A stretch of DNA of 64,000 bases from JBLUOA01 sp048060095 (GCF_048060095.1 NZ_JBLUOA010000005.1:88561-152560), one strand, 5' to 3'; positions 41,547 through 50,491 are shown, counted from the stretch's first letter. A program made the numbers and translations. The notes: a model not told the origin generated them from the letters alone.

Positions 41547-42325
41547 CCAACCCCATCAAAACGGACCGCCAAGGCGCCATCCTTGAGGTCACGCTGGACC
41601 GTCCCAAGGCGAACGCCATTGATCTGGAAACCAGTCGGCAGATGGGCGAAGTCTTCGCCGCATTTCGCGACGATCCTGATCTGCGGGTCGCGATTCTGAC
41701 CGGCGGGGGCGAAAAATTCTTCTGCCCCGGTTGGGATCTGAAAGCGGCGGCGGAGGGCGACGCGGTTGATGGGGATTACGGCGTCGGCGGCTTTGGTGGC
41801 TTGCAGGAACTGCGCGATATGAACAAGCCGGTGATTGCGGCGGTCAACGGCATCGCCTGCGGCGGCGGGTTGGAGCTTGCCCTGTCCGCTGACATCATCA
41901 TCGCCGCCGACCACGCCACCTTTGCCCTGCCCGAAATCCGCTCCGGCACTGTGGCGGATGCGGCCAGCGTCAAGCTGCCCAAACGCATCCCCTATCACAT
42001 CGCGATGGAGCTTTTGCTGACCGGTCGGTGGTTCGATGCAGAAGAAGCGCACCGCTGGGGGCTGGTCAATGAAATCGTCGCGCCAGACAAACTGATCGCG
42101 CGGGCGCGCGAGGTGGCAGAACTGCTCGCCTCCGGCCCACCACTTGTCTACGCTGCGATCAAAGAGATCGTGCGCGACGCTGAAGATTCAAAGTTTCAGG
42201 ACGCGATGAACCGGATTACCGGCCGACAGCTCGCCAGTGTTGATCGCCTTTATAGTTCCGAGGACCAAATCGAAGGGGCGCGGGCCTTTGCGGAAAAGCG
42301 CGATCCGGTCTGGAAGGGCCGCTAA
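41543..42325 (+). CDS. Enoyl-CoA hydratase/isomerase, carnitinyl-CoA dehydratase-like
   Basis: A 260-residue crotonase-fold enzyme. Oxyanion-hole segments are CPGWDLKAAAEG and GIACGGGLELALSADI; ATFALPEIRSGTVADAASVKLPKRIP matches the active-site stretch of CaiD, which hydrates crotonobetainyl-CoA. Specificity for a betaine-like acyl-CoA is plausible but unproven. Last gene of the five-gene cluster. Confidence 0.9.
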   Translation: MTNPIKTDRQGAILEVTLDRPKANAIDLETSRQMGEVFAAFRDDPDLRVAILTGGGEKFFCPGWDLKAAAEGDAVDGDYGVGGFGGLQELRDMNKPVIAAVNGIACGGGLELALSADIIIAADHATFALPEIRSGTVADAASVKLPKRIPYHIAMELLLTGRWFDAEEAHRWGLVNEIVAPDKLIARAREVAELLASGPPLVYAAIKEIVRDAEDSKFQDAMNRITGRQLASVDRLYSSEDQIEGARAFAEKRDPVWKGR

Positions 42326-42365
42326 GCGCTATTTTTAAGGCGTCCTAAAAAGTTTCAGTCCACCT

Positions 42366-42436
42366 TGCACACCCGGTTGTGCATCAACGCACCAACTTCG
42401 CGCATCGCTCACGCGTCTGTGCATTGTAGTGAGCGA
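42366..42436 (+). repeat. Two inverted repeats in the leader of a small secreted protein gene
   Basis: TGCACA-CCCGGT-TGTGCA (42366-42383) is a perfect six-pair hairpin; TCGCTCA (42405-42411) and TGAGCGA (42430-42436) form a second one. They lie 80-150 bases upstream of ATG 42516. They could be operators or leader hairpins; neither has a T-run, so termination is unlikely. Confidence 0.4.
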
Positions 42437-42515
42437 ACCCCGTTCCCAAATCCAACTCATCGGAGGCGAAAACAGCTTCCTGCAAAGTTAAACGACAGTT
42501 GAAAAGGAACACATA

Positions 42516-42845
42516 ATGAAACGCATCATGCTCACATCCGCACTCGTACTTGGCGTCGCCGCACCTGCATTTTCTGGCACTGCTGCAAGCGAGTTCGCAC
42601 TTCGCCACTTCGCCGCTGACAATTTGGGCAACGAAGCCCGCGTTTTCCTCGATAGCGACAATGCGCCGAATGCCCGGGCCGTGGCGATCCACACCGCTCT
42701 GGCTGCTGAAACCGACACCGGTGTTGAAAGCAACATCAACCTTTCAACCGACGCCGCGTCTGTTTCGACCAGAGGTGCTGTGAACGACCGTGCACAAGCG
42801 ATCTTTGACGCGCTGCTTGAGGCCGAAGACGCCGCTGACAAGTAA
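42516..42845 (+). CDS. Small secreted hypothetical protein
   Basis: A 109-residue protein with a clear signal peptide (about 1-20, AFS-GT) and a mature part of about 89 residues rich in Ala, Asp and Glu, mostly helical, without Cys. It has a separate promoter region with inverted repeats and its own terminator, so it appears to be a single-gene unit. The sequence is acidic throughout (FALRHFAADNLGNEARVFLDS). No family is recognised. Confidence 0.75.
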   Translation: MKRIMLTSALVLGVAAPAFSGTAASEFALRHFAADNLGNEARVFLDSDNAPNARAVAIHTALAAETDTGVESNINLSTDAASVSTRGAVNDRAQAIFDALLEAEDAADK

Positions 42846-42868
42846 CGAGCCATCCTCCCAAGACGACG

Positions 42869-42904
42869 AAGGCTCCCGGAGTGATCTGGGGGCCTTGTTC
42901 TTTC
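42869..42904 (+). terminator. Rho-independent-like terminator
   Basis: AAGGCTCCCGGA and TCTGGGGGCCTT form a twelve-base stem with two mismatches and a four-base loop, followed by TGTTCTTT, 24 bp after the small secreted protein gene. Confidence 0.65.
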
Positions 42905-42909
42905 GGCGA

Positions 42910-43806
42910 CTACGGTTCGATAAAATCGACGCCCTGCATCCGCTCAATCCGCGAAATATCCTCTTCGTATAGCTGGGTCAGCGCGGCGATCGTCTGATCG
43001 TTCCAGTTGGGCAGGTCAATCTCGGCCTCAACCGCGTCGGGGTCGGCGTATTTATCAAGGAAGATCGCGATCACCTCCCGCCGTTGGACTTCGTTCAGGA
43101 AATCCCGATCCGCCAGGTATTGCGTTAACCGCTCAAACCCCTCCGCCGTCATGATCCGTTCTACGATGTCGAGGCTTCCGAGCATTTCGGTGTTGAAATC
43201 CGTCCCGGCGAGTTCATGAAGGACAGTGGACCAAACGACGGGCGAATCCTCGTTACACCACACGGTAATCAGGCAGTCGGGGTTTGCGTCCCGTATCCGC
43301 TCAATGACCGAAGACCAGCGAACATCATGAAGCGGTGTGCCGTCCATAAACGCCTCGTAGGATTGGCGTTCGCGGGTGTTGAAGGTCGTGGGAACAAAGG
43401 TCGCCGGGTTGACGATGGCAAGGTGAAATTCGCAGGGGTTATCCGGGAACAGATTGCGCATCCACCGCGTCTTTTCGCCGGACTTCATGTAAAGACCGCC
43501 TGATTGAAACACATGCGCCGGGAAGCTCAGGAAATTGTCGCTCGACAGGATCAGGCGGTTAATCGTGCTTTGATCGACTTCGCCCAGCATCTTGGTCAGC
43601 AGATCGCGCTGAAACTCTTCTGTCGCAGGCTCCCCGCGCAGGTCGGCGGCGGCTTCGATGATGGCGGTGCGGTAATGGCGCGGGCGCGGGACGAATACGC
43701 CGCGATCCCTTGACAGACCGGGCTGCTTTCTAAGCGACCAGACGACCAGATCTTCGTTCGTGTGCGGCGCACCAAGATGATAGCAAATCGTGAAAGGCGT
43801 CAGCAT
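42910..43806 (-). CDS. Conserved hypothetical protein, sulfotransferase-like N-terminus
   Basis: A 298-residue protein from ATG 43804-43806. ICYHLGAPHTNEDLVVWSLRKQ and RGVFVPRPRHYR recall the beta-strand/P-loop/GVxYP opening of PAPS-dependent sulfotransferases, but the PAPS-binding Lys-Thr-Gly-Thr is missing (PHTNED instead), so catalysis by that route is doubtful. The rest is helical. No trustworthy family name. Confidence 0.65.
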   Translation of the reverse strand: MLTPFTICYHLGAPHTNEDLVVWSLRKQPGLSRDRGVFVPRPRHYRTAIIEAAADLRGEPATEEFQRDLLTKMLGEVDQSTINRLILSSDNFLSFPAHVFQSGGLYMKSGEKTRWMRNLFPDNPCEFHLAIVNPATFVPTTFNTRERQSYEAFMDGTPLHDVRWSSVIERIRDANPDCLITVWCNEDSPVVWSTVLHELAGTDFNTEMLGSLDIVERIMTAEGFERLTQYLADRDFLNEVQRREVIAIFLDKYADPDAVEAEIDLPNWNDQTIAALTQLYEEDISRIERMQGVDFIEP

Positions 43807-43900
43807 ATACGTCCTGCTCGGGTTCTTTTCGTTACGCCTGTTTGGCCATCGCTCGGTGGCCATTTATAGGGGGCGCAGGTTCGGCCACGCAAGCGATAGC

Positions 43901-44890
43901 TCACCCCACCATCAGGCGCGCGACGTCCAACATCCGGTTGGAAAAGCCCCATTCATTGTCATACCAGCCGAACACTCGGACAAGCCCCCCTTTCGACACC
44001 GACGTTTCCGCTGGCATCATCACGATCGATTCCGGTCGCGCCCGCATATCGGTTGAAACGACCGCGTCTTGGGTCAACCCGATCACCGGCCCAACCGCCT
44101 TTGTTAGAGCCTGATTGACTGCGTCAATATCGGGATTTCCAGACAGCATCAGGGTCAGGTCGATGCAAGATACGCTCGCCGTCGGAACCCGCAGCGCCCG
44201 CGCTTCGACCTTGCCGGCGAGGTCTGGCAAAACATCTCCGATCAATTGCGCGGCTGAGGTTGTCGTCGGCACCATCGACAGCGCCGCCGCCCGGCTTCGC
44301 GCCTGATTGCCGCGTGGCATGTCGACCGCGGGCTGGCTGCCTGTATAGCAATGCACCGTTGTCATCTGGCCGCTTTCGATCCCAAACGCGTCGTCCAGAA
44401 CCTTCAGCAAGGGGGCAAGCGCATTTGTCGTGCAAGAGGCGTTGGAGACAACCGCCTGATCGCCCAGCGTGCTTTCGTTCGCACCCAGAACCACCGTCAC
44501 ATCTGCCGCCGGGGATGGGCCGGAAATCAGCACCCGCCCCGCGCCGCCGCGCAGGCCGCGTTCGGCCACGTCGCTTGTATTGGCGTAGCCAGTGCATTCC
44601 AGCACCAAATCGACGCCAGACAGATCAATGGCGGAGATATCGTTTCGCGCATGGAACGGGATCGCGGTGCCATCGACGATCAGGGTATTACCTTCCGCGG
44701 CAACCTCCCCCGGATAGGGGCCAAACACGCTGTCGTATTTGAACAGATAGGCGAGCGTTTCAAGGTCCGCGACGTCGTTGATCAGCGCGACCTCGATATC
44801 CGCACCCGCCTTCGACATCGCCAGCCGCAGAATCGTGCGCCCGATCCGGCCGAAACCGGTGATCGCAATGCGTATGGGACGATTGGGCAT
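43901..44890 (-). CDS. gap: Type I glyceraldehyde-3-phosphate dehydrogenase
   Basis: A 329-residue enzyme from ATG 44888-44890. NAD-binding GFGRIGRTI, Cys153 nucleophile in SNASCTTNALAPLL, the following HCYTGSQPAVDMP with the catalytic His near 180, and C-terminal SWYDNEWGFS-type DNEWGF. IND at 38-40 favours NAD over NADP. Its role could be glycolytic or in the Entner-Doudoroff/gluconeogenic route; rhodobacters often have more than one copy. Confidence 0.94.
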   Translation of the reverse strand: MPNRPIRIAITGFGRIGRTILRLAMSKAGADIEVALINDVADLETLAYLFKYDSVFGPYPGEVAAEGNTLIVDGTAIPFHARNDISAIDLSGVDLVLECTGYANTSDVAERGLRGGAGRVLISGPSPAADVTVVLGANESTLGDQAVVSNASCTTNALAPLLKVLDDAFGIESGQMTTVHCYTGSQPAVDMPRGNQARSRAAALSMVPTTTSAAQLIGDVLPDLAGKVEARALRVPTASVSCIDLTLMLSGNPDIDAVNQALTKAVGPVIGLTQDAVVSTDMRARPESIVMMPAETSVSKGGLVRVFGWYDNEWGFSNRMLDVARLMVG

Positions 44891-45047
44891 GAGGGTGCGC
44901 TTTCGGATGACGTGATCCTTCGGACAGTTCATCTTTCCTGCGGGATCGTCAACCAGATGCACAACGTCCGCCGTCGCACGGCTTGACCCTGCGGGGTCGG
45001 GGTGCGACGCTTTCCGCACTATCGGCGTTTCACGAAAAGGATGCGGA

Positions 45048-45815
45048 ATGAAGCAAGTCGATCTGAATGCGGATCTCGGCGAAAGCTATGGCCCTTGGCG
45101 CATGGGCAATGACGCCGCCATGCTCAAGATCGTTTCAAGCGCCAACGTCGCCTGTGGTGGCCATGCGGGCGACACGACGACGATGTTCGAAACAGTCTCT
45201 AACGCACGGGAAAACGGTGTTTCTATCGGCGCGCATCCAGGGTTTGAGGATAAGCAGGGGTTCGGGCGGCGCAGGCTTCCCCTGACCGCGACTGAGGTTG
45301 AACGCCTTGTCGCCGCGCAAGCCGGGGCGCTTTGCGGTATCGCGGCACTTGCGGGGGCCGAGGTGTCCTATGTCAAAGCCCACGGGGCGCTGGCGAATTG
45401 GGGGGCCGATGACGCGGACATCGCGGGCGCTATTGTTCGGGGGGCAAAGGCGGCGCTTGGCAGCCGCGCCGCGCTGCTTGCCATTTCAGGGACAGAGCTT
45501 GAAATAGCAGGGAATCAAGCCGGAATAGAGACGTATTCTGAGATTTTCGCAGACCGCGGATATACCTCGCATGGCACCCTCGTCCCGCGCAGCGACCCCG
45601 GCGCGATGATCCATGACGCAGGCGAAGCCAGCAGCCGTCTGATCGAGTTTTTTGAAACCGGCCTGATGCCAACCGTCGGGGGCGAGCCGATCAAGCTTAA
45701 TGCGCATTCGATCTGCATCCACGGCGATGGGCCCAGCGCGGTTGCGATGGGCCGCCAGATTCACGCAGACCTGTCCGCTGCGGGCTTTGAAATCAAAACC
45801 TTCACGGCGACATGA
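45048..45815 (+). CDS. pxpA: 5-oxoprolinase subunit A (LamB/YcsF family)
   Basis: A 255-residue protein with the family opening VDLNADLGESYGPWRMGNDAAMLKIVSSANVACGGHAGD and a following HPGFEDKQGFGRR. Part of the ATP-dependent 5-oxoproline hydrolysis complex PxpABC; the B and C subunits are not adjacent. Start ATG 45048 preceded by AAAAGGATGCGG. Divergent from gap. Confidence 0.95.
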   Translation: MKQVDLNADLGESYGPWRMGNDAAMLKIVSSANVACGGHAGDTTTMFETVSNARENGVSIGAHPGFEDKQGFGRRRLPLTATEVERLVAAQAGALCGIAALAGAEVSYVKAHGALANWGADDADIAGAIVRGAKAALGSRAALLAISGTELEIAGNQAGIETYSEIFADRGYTSHGTLVPRSDPGAMIHDAGEASSRLIEFFETGLMPTVGGEPIKLNAHSICIHGDGPSAVAMGRQIHADLSAAGFEIKTFTAT

Positions 45816-45900
45816 CGCTGCCTCGCCGCAACGACCGTTGAAGTCGGCCAGCGAAGACCCTATCAGACACCCAACCGAGTTTTGAGACAGAGAGGCGCCC

Positions 45901-46512
45901 GTGGCGAACCATCTATACAAGAATGACCTGCCGGACGGGCTCGACCTTGGCCCGGTTGTCGCGATTGATTGCGAAACGATGGGGCTGAACCCGCACCGGG
46001 ATCGGCTGTGTGTGATCCAGATGTCGGGCGGCGACGGCAACGCGCATCTGGTGCAGGTCGAAAAAGGCCAGACCGACGCGCCGAACCTCTGCCGGATGCT
46101 GACGAACCCCGATGTGCTGAAATTGTTTCACTTCGGCCGGTTCGACATTGCCGCGATGCACAACGCCTTTGGTGCGCTGACCGTCCCGGTCTACTGCACC
46201 AAGATCGCGTCGAAACTGATCCGCACCTACACAGTCCGCCACGGGCTGAAAAACCTGCTGCAAGAGCTGTTGGACATCGACATTTCAAAGCAGCAACAGA
46301 TGAGCGACTGGGGGGCGGACATGCTGACCGACGCGCAGCTCGACTATGCTGCGTCCGATGTTCTTTACCTGCACCAATTGCGCAACAAGCTGAACGAGCG
46401 GCTAAAACGCGAGGGGCGGATGGAACTGGCGCAGTCCTGTTTTGACTTCCTGCCGACACGGGCGCTGCTTGACCTCGAAGGGTGGCCGGAAATCGATATC
46501 TTTTCGCACTGA
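45901..46512 (+). CDS. rnd: RNase D-like 3'-5' exonuclease
   Basis: A 203-residue DEDDy exonuclease with VVAIDCETMGLNPHRDRLCVIQ (DEDD first motif), LFHFGRFDIAAMHNAF (third) and YAASDVLYLHQL (last D and Tyr). It lacks the HRDC domains of classical RNase D, as do many short alphaproteobacterial forms. Start is GTG 45901 after AGAGAGGCG. It trims tRNA or rRNA precursors. Confidence 0.94.
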   Translation: MANHLYKNDLPDGLDLGPVVAIDCETMGLNPHRDRLCVIQMSGGDGNAHLVQVEKGQTDAPNLCRMLTNPDVLKLFHFGRFDIAAMHNAFGALTVPVYCTKIASKLIRTYTVRHGLKNLLQELLDIDISKQQQMSDWGADMLTDAQLDYAASDVLYLHQLRNKLNERLKREGRMELAQSCFDFLPTRALLDLEGWPEIDIFSH

Positions 46513-46605
46513 TCTGGGCGGCGGCTTTGGCCGCCCCCATATAGCTGATAGACTAAGACGGCAGAAAGGAACGCGGCGGGGCCAATTCCGCGGCAACAGG
46601 CACGA

Positions 46606-47214
46606 ATGGCAACCTACGACAACAGCTATTCCAGATTCATTGCGTGGGCGAAGATCATTCTTCCGCTGCTGGCGCTTGCCCTGTTGTCGACCCTGTTTCT
46701 GTTCTCGCGGAATATGAATACCGGGCAGACCATCCCTTACGCCGATGTAGATATAGAAGAGCTTGCCCGCGAACCGCGCATTACAGAGCCGCATTATTCC
46801 GGCGTCACCGACGACGGCGCCGCACTTTCGGTCTTTGCAACCACCGCGCGGCCCGATCCGTCAGATTCGAAGATGATCCTCGCCGACGCGCTAAAGGCCG
46901 TGGTCGACACGCCATCGGGGCTGACCATCGACATCGAATCCGAAACCGGCACGCTGGATGGCACTGCCGAGACGACAACGCTTGAGGGCAGCGTGAAGGT
47001 GCGCATGTCGACAGGCTACGACATTCAGACGGAACAGCTACGCACGGCACTGACCGGGCATCTTCTTGAAACCGAAGGAGAGGTCGCCGCAACCGGGCCG
47101 CTTGGCACGCTCAACGCCGGGCAAGTCATTCTTGAACGTGCAGAGGGCGACGACAATGCCTATGTTCTTGTTTTCAAGCGCGGTGTGAAGCTGGTATACA
47201 CGCCGGAAGATTGA
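46606..47214 (+). CDS. lptC: LPS export protein LptC
   Basis: A 202-residue bitopic protein with one N-terminal membrane helix (about 10-32) and a periplasmic beta-jellyroll (YADVDIEELAREPRITEPHYSGV). Couples the LptBFG ATPase to LptA in lipopolysaccharide transport. Followed by lptA after 9 bp. Confidence 0.92.
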   Translation: MATYDNSYSRFIAWAKIILPLLALALLSTLFLFSRNMNTGQTIPYADVDIEELAREPRITEPHYSGVTDDGAALSVFATTARPDPSDSKMILADALKAVVDTPSGLTIDIESETGTLDGTAETTTLEGSVKVRMSTGYDIQTEQLRTALTGHLLETEGEVAATGPLGTLNAGQVILERAEGDDNAYVLVFKRGVKLVYTPED

Positions 47215-47223
47215 GGGGATGAC

Positions 47224-47727
47224 ATGGCTATTCACCTGCGCGCGGCGTTTCTGGCCCTGCTCATGTGCCTGACCGCTGGCGCGGTCGCGGCGCAGGGAAC
47301 CGAAGTTGCGTTCGGTGGTTTCCAGCATGACAGCAGCCTGCCCGTCGAAATCACCGCAGATCAGCTTGAGGTGAATCAGGCCGACGGTTCTGCCCGCTTC
47401 ACCGGAAATGTTCTGATCGGCCAAGGCGACATGCGCCTGTCGGCAAATGAAGTCCGCGTTGAATACGCCAGCGGCGACGATGCGGCCGGGCGGATCGAAC
47501 GGCTGCTCGCCACAGGATCTGTCGTGCTGGTGAGCGGGAGCGAGGCGGCCGAGGCGCAGGAAGCGGTCTATACAATCGACAGCGGCAATGTGGTGCTCTC
47601 AGGTGATGTTCTGCTGACACAGGGTCAAAATGCGCTGTCCGCGAACCGTATGGTGCTTGACCTCAACACTGGAACGGCGCGGATGGACGGGCGCGTGCGC
47701 ACAGTCTTGCAATCCGGGGATAACTGA
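47224..47727 (+). CDS. lptA: LPS periplasmic bridge protein LptA
   Basis: A 167-residue secreted protein (signal about 1-22) with the OstA core VEITADQLEVNQADGSARFTGNVLIGQGDMRLSANEVRVEY. It forms the beta-strand bridge that carries LPS across the periplasm. Its stop overlaps the lptB start by one base. Confidence 0.94.
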   Translation: MAIHLRAAFLALLMCLTAGAVAAQGTEVAFGGFQHDSSLPVEITADQLEVNQADGSARFTGNVLIGQGDMRLSANEVRVEYASGDDAAGRIERLLATGSVVLVSGSEAAEAQEAVYTIDSGNVVLSGDVLLTQGQNALSANRMVLDLNTGTARMDGRVRTVLQSGDN

Positions 47728-48488
47728 TGACCGCGACCCCCGATCTGACCCTGTCCGAAGGCAGCGCCGGCCTCACCATCCAGAGCCTGCGCAAAAGCTA
47801 TCGCAAGAAACTGGTGATCCGCGATGTCAGCTTGCATCTGGGCCGGGGCGAGGTTGTCGCGCTGCTGGGTCCGAACGGGTCGGGCAAGACGACGTGTTTT
47901 TATTCCATCGCCGGTCTCGTCATGCCCGAGGGCGGGCATGTCCTGATCGACGGGCGGGAAGTCACGTCGCTGCCAATGTATCGCCGCGCAAAGCTCGGCA
48001 TCGGGTATCTGCCGCAGGAAGTGTCGATCTTTCGCGGCATGACGGTTGAGGATAATATCCTCGCCATTCTCGAAATCACCGATTCCGACCAGCACAAGCG
48101 CCGCGAACGGCTTGAAGATTTGCTGAGCGAGTTTTCCATCGAACACCTGCGCCGCGCCTCAGCCCTGTCGCTGTCGGGCGGTGAGCGGCGACGGGTCGAA
48201 ATCGCGCGATCGCTGGCGGCGGACCCGAAATACCTGCTACTGGATGAACCCTTTGCCGGGGTCGATCCAATTGCCGTCGGCGAAATCCGCAGCCTTGTGG
48301 CTGACCTCAAGACCCGTGGTATCGGGGTGCTGATTACCGATCACAACGTCCGCGAAACCCTCGAAATCGTGGATCGCGCCTATATCCTGCATGACGGCAA
48401 AGTGTTGATGAGCGGCACCGCCGACGAAGTCGTGCAGGATGAAAACGTCCGCCGCGTCTATCTTGGGCACAGCTTTCGCATTTCCTGA
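47727..48488 (+). CDS. lptB: LPS export ATPase LptB
   Basis: A 253-residue ABC ATPase: Walker A GPNGSGKTT, signature LSGGERRRVEIARSL, Walker B YLLLDEPFAGVDPI and switch His in ITDHNVRET, the standard LptB set. It drives extraction of LPS from the inner membrane with LptFG, which are not in this window. Confidence 0.97.
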   Translation: MTATPDLTLSEGSAGLTIQSLRKSYRKKLVIRDVSLHLGRGEVVALLGPNGSGKTTCFYSIAGLVMPEGGHVLIDGREVTSLPMYRRAKLGIGYLPQEVSIFRGMTVEDNILAILEITDSDQHKRRERLEDLLSEFSIEHLRRASALSLSGGERRRVEIARSLAADPKYLLLDEPFAGVDPIAVGEIRSLVADLKTRGIGVLITDHNVRETLEIVDRAYILHDGKVLMSGTADEVVQDENVRRVYLGHSFRIS

Positions 48489-48518
48489 GACCGCCGAATT
48501 GAACGGGTGCCGCACGCT

Positions 48519-49835
48519 ATGTCGCTGAAGCCCAAACTGTCACAATCCCAGCGCCTCGCGCTGACGCCTGCATTGCGGCAATCCCTGAACATTCTGGCGA
48601 TGCCTCTGACCGACCTAACTGCGGTGATAGAGGCTGAAGCCGCCGAAAACCCCTTTCTTCAGGTCGACCATCCGGGCGGCGATGGCAGAGCCTATGACTA
48701 CGCCCTCGCCACGTCCGAAGCGCCGACCACGCTGGCCGATTCCGTCCGGCAGCAAATCGCTGTCATGTCCCTGCCCGATCTGGTGCGCGACGTCGCACTC
48801 TACCTCGTTGGGGATTTGACCGATGACGGATTTCTTGAAACCGCGACAGAGGAGGTCGCGGCAGACCTACGCGTTGCGCCCGATGTTATCGACCAAGCAA
48901 TCGCCGCGTTGCAGGAGTGTGAGCCTGTCGGCATCGGCGCCCGAAACCTAACCGAAGGTCTGACCCTGCAACTGATCGCAAAGGGAATCACCCGAGCGGA
49001 TGCTACGGACGCGACCCGCCATCTGGACCTGTTCGCGACGCGCGACTGGGCAAAATTGCAGAAGGCGACCAGCTGGCCAAGCGACAAGATGCACAAACTG
49101 GCAGAGCTGATCGGCACCCTGTCGCCGTTTCCAGCCGAACGGTTTGGCGAAACGGCACAGCCGATCACGCCCGATGTTTTGGTCGAACCCGATGGTCAGG
49201 ACGGCCATCACGTGATGCTGGCCCGTGGGGTCGCGCCTAGCGTCACGCTTGATCGAACGTTGCTGGCAGCAGCGAAGGGGGACGCGGCCGCGCAGGAATA
49301 TTCAAAGGAACGGCAGGCGCGGGCGGACGCCCTGATCAACGCGATTGAATTTCGCGGGCGGACCTTGCTGCGGCTGGTTCAGGCAATCGTCGTCCATCAA
49401 CACAGGTTCTTTTCCGGCGATTTCGACCACCTCACGCCGCTGACACAAGTCGAACTTGCCGCGACGCTTGAGGTGCATCCGACAACGGTTTGCCGCGCCA
49501 TCGCTGGCAAATACGTGCAGGTCAACGGCGCGGTATACCCAGTGTCGTTCTTCCTGTCCCGCGCGACAAAGTCAAAGGCCGACACCGGGCCGTCCGCCTA
49601 TACGGTTCAGCAACTTATTCGACGGATGATCGTCGCAGAGCCGCCCAGCGCCCCGCTGTCAGACGATGCGATTGTGAAGAAATTGAAGACGGATGGAGTT
49701 GACATTGCCCGCCGAACTGTCGCCAAATACAGGGGATGCATGAACATTCCTTCATCGTTCGAGCGACGGCGCAATGCGGCCTTGCAGCGAACGCGCCCGG
49801 CACCGCCGGGCGGTGTCAGATCCGTAAAACGATAA
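48519..49835 (+). CDS. rpoN: RNA polymerase sigma-54 factor RpoN
   Basis: A 438-residue protein from ATG 48519 (MSLKPKLSQSQRLALTPALRQSLNIL, region I). The core-binding domain has LTDDGFL and PVGIGARNL, the helix-turn-helix FFLSRATKSK... region follows PTTVCRAIAGKYVQ, and the RpoN box is DIARRTVAKYR. Shorter than E. coli RpoN because the acidic region II is compressed, as is common in this family. Between lptB and hpf. Confidence 0.95.
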   Translation: MSLKPKLSQSQRLALTPALRQSLNILAMPLTDLTAVIEAEAAENPFLQVDHPGGDGRAYDYALATSEAPTTLADSVRQQIAVMSLPDLVRDVALYLVGDLTDDGFLETATEEVAADLRVAPDVIDQAIAALQECEPVGIGARNLTEGLTLQLIAKGITRADATDATRHLDLFATRDWAKLQKATSWPSDKMHKLAELIGTLSPFPAERFGETAQPITPDVLVEPDGQDGHHVMLARGVAPSVTLDRTLLAAAKGDAAAQEYSKERQARADALINAIEFRGRTLLRLVQAIVVHQHRFFSGDFDHLTPLTQVELAATLEVHPTTVCRAIAGKYVQVNGAVYPVSFFLSRATKSKADTGPSAYTVQQLIRRMIVAEPPSAPLSDDAIVKKLKTDGVDIARRTVAKYRGCMNIPSSFERRRNAALQRTRPAPPGGVRSVKR

Positions 49836-49874
49836 CACCTGTGCGGCCCCTCTGCCTGCGGGCTCACGGTGTTA
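49833..49874 (+). promoter_or_regulatory. Extended hairpin in the hpf leader
   Basis: TAACACC (49833-49839) pairs with GGTGTTA (49868-49874), and inside it GTGCGGCCC pairs with GGGCTCAC around a ten-base loop. The arm ends 23 bases before the hpf start and upstream of its AGGAGG site. It begins just after the rpoN stop. No T-run follows, so RNA stability or translation control is more likely than termination. Confidence 0.6.
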
Positions 49875-49897
49875 CCCCTACAACCATAGGAGGTTAG

Positions 49898-50473
49898 ATG
49901 CGGTACCAGATCAGCGGAAAACAAATCGACATTGGCGACGCACTTCAGGTTCACGTGAAAGAGGAGCTTGGAAATGTCGTGGACAAATATGCGGAACGTC
50001 CGACCGATGCCCAGATCATATTTTCCCGCAGTGCACATGAGTTTGTTTGCGAGGCAACCGTTCACCTATCGACCGGTCTGACCGCACAGGCAAAGGCGCA
50101 CGCGAACGAGATCTACGCCGCCTTCGATCAGTGCAGCGAAAAGATGGAAAAGCAGCTGCGCCGCTACAAGCGCCGTTTGAAGGATCATCACAAGGAACGC
50201 GCCAACCCCGTTGAACTTTCCGGCGCGTCCTCTTATATCCTCGCCTCATCGGACGATTCAGGGGATGAGGAGCCGGATACGCTTCAACCGATGATCATTG
50301 CCGAAATGGAATCGAAGATTCCATCGCTGTCTGTCGGCGAAGCGGTGATGCAGATGGAGCTGGCCGGCGCCCCGATCCTTGTGTTCCGACATGAAGGGCA
50401 TAGCGGCGTGAATGTCGTTTATAGGCGCGATGACGGCAACATAGGCTGGATCGACCCACAAAATGAGGCATAA
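49898..50473 (+). CDS. hpf: Long-form ribosome hibernation promoting factor
   Basis: A 191-residue HPF with the N-terminal ribosome-binding domain (about 1-100, MRYQISGKQIDIGDALQ) and the C-terminal dimerisation domain (about 130-188, VGEAVMQMELAGAPILVFRHEGHSGVNVVYRRDDGNIGWIDP) of the long form that builds 100S ribosomes. A strong AGGAGG precedes ATG 49898. Located next to rpoN and ptsN, as is usual. Confidence 0.96.
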   Translation: MRYQISGKQIDIGDALQVHVKEELGNVVDKYAERPTDAQIIFSRSAHEFVCEATVHLSTGLTAQAKAHANEIYAAFDQCSEKMEKQLRRYKRRLKDHHKERANPVELSGASSYILASSDDSGDEEPDTLQPMIIAEMESKIPSLSVGEAVMQMELAGAPILVFRHEGHSGVNVVYRRDDGNIGWIDPQNEA

Positions 50474-50491
50474 CCCCGCAGAAGCGGGGTT
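50472..50491 (+). promoter_or_regulatory. Hairpin between hpf and ptsN
   Basis: AACCCCGC and GCGGGGTT form a perfect eight-pair stem with an AGAA loop, starting at the hpf stop. Without a T-run it is probably an RNA-processing or 3'-protecting structure that lets hpf and ptsN differ in expression. Confidence 0.6.
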
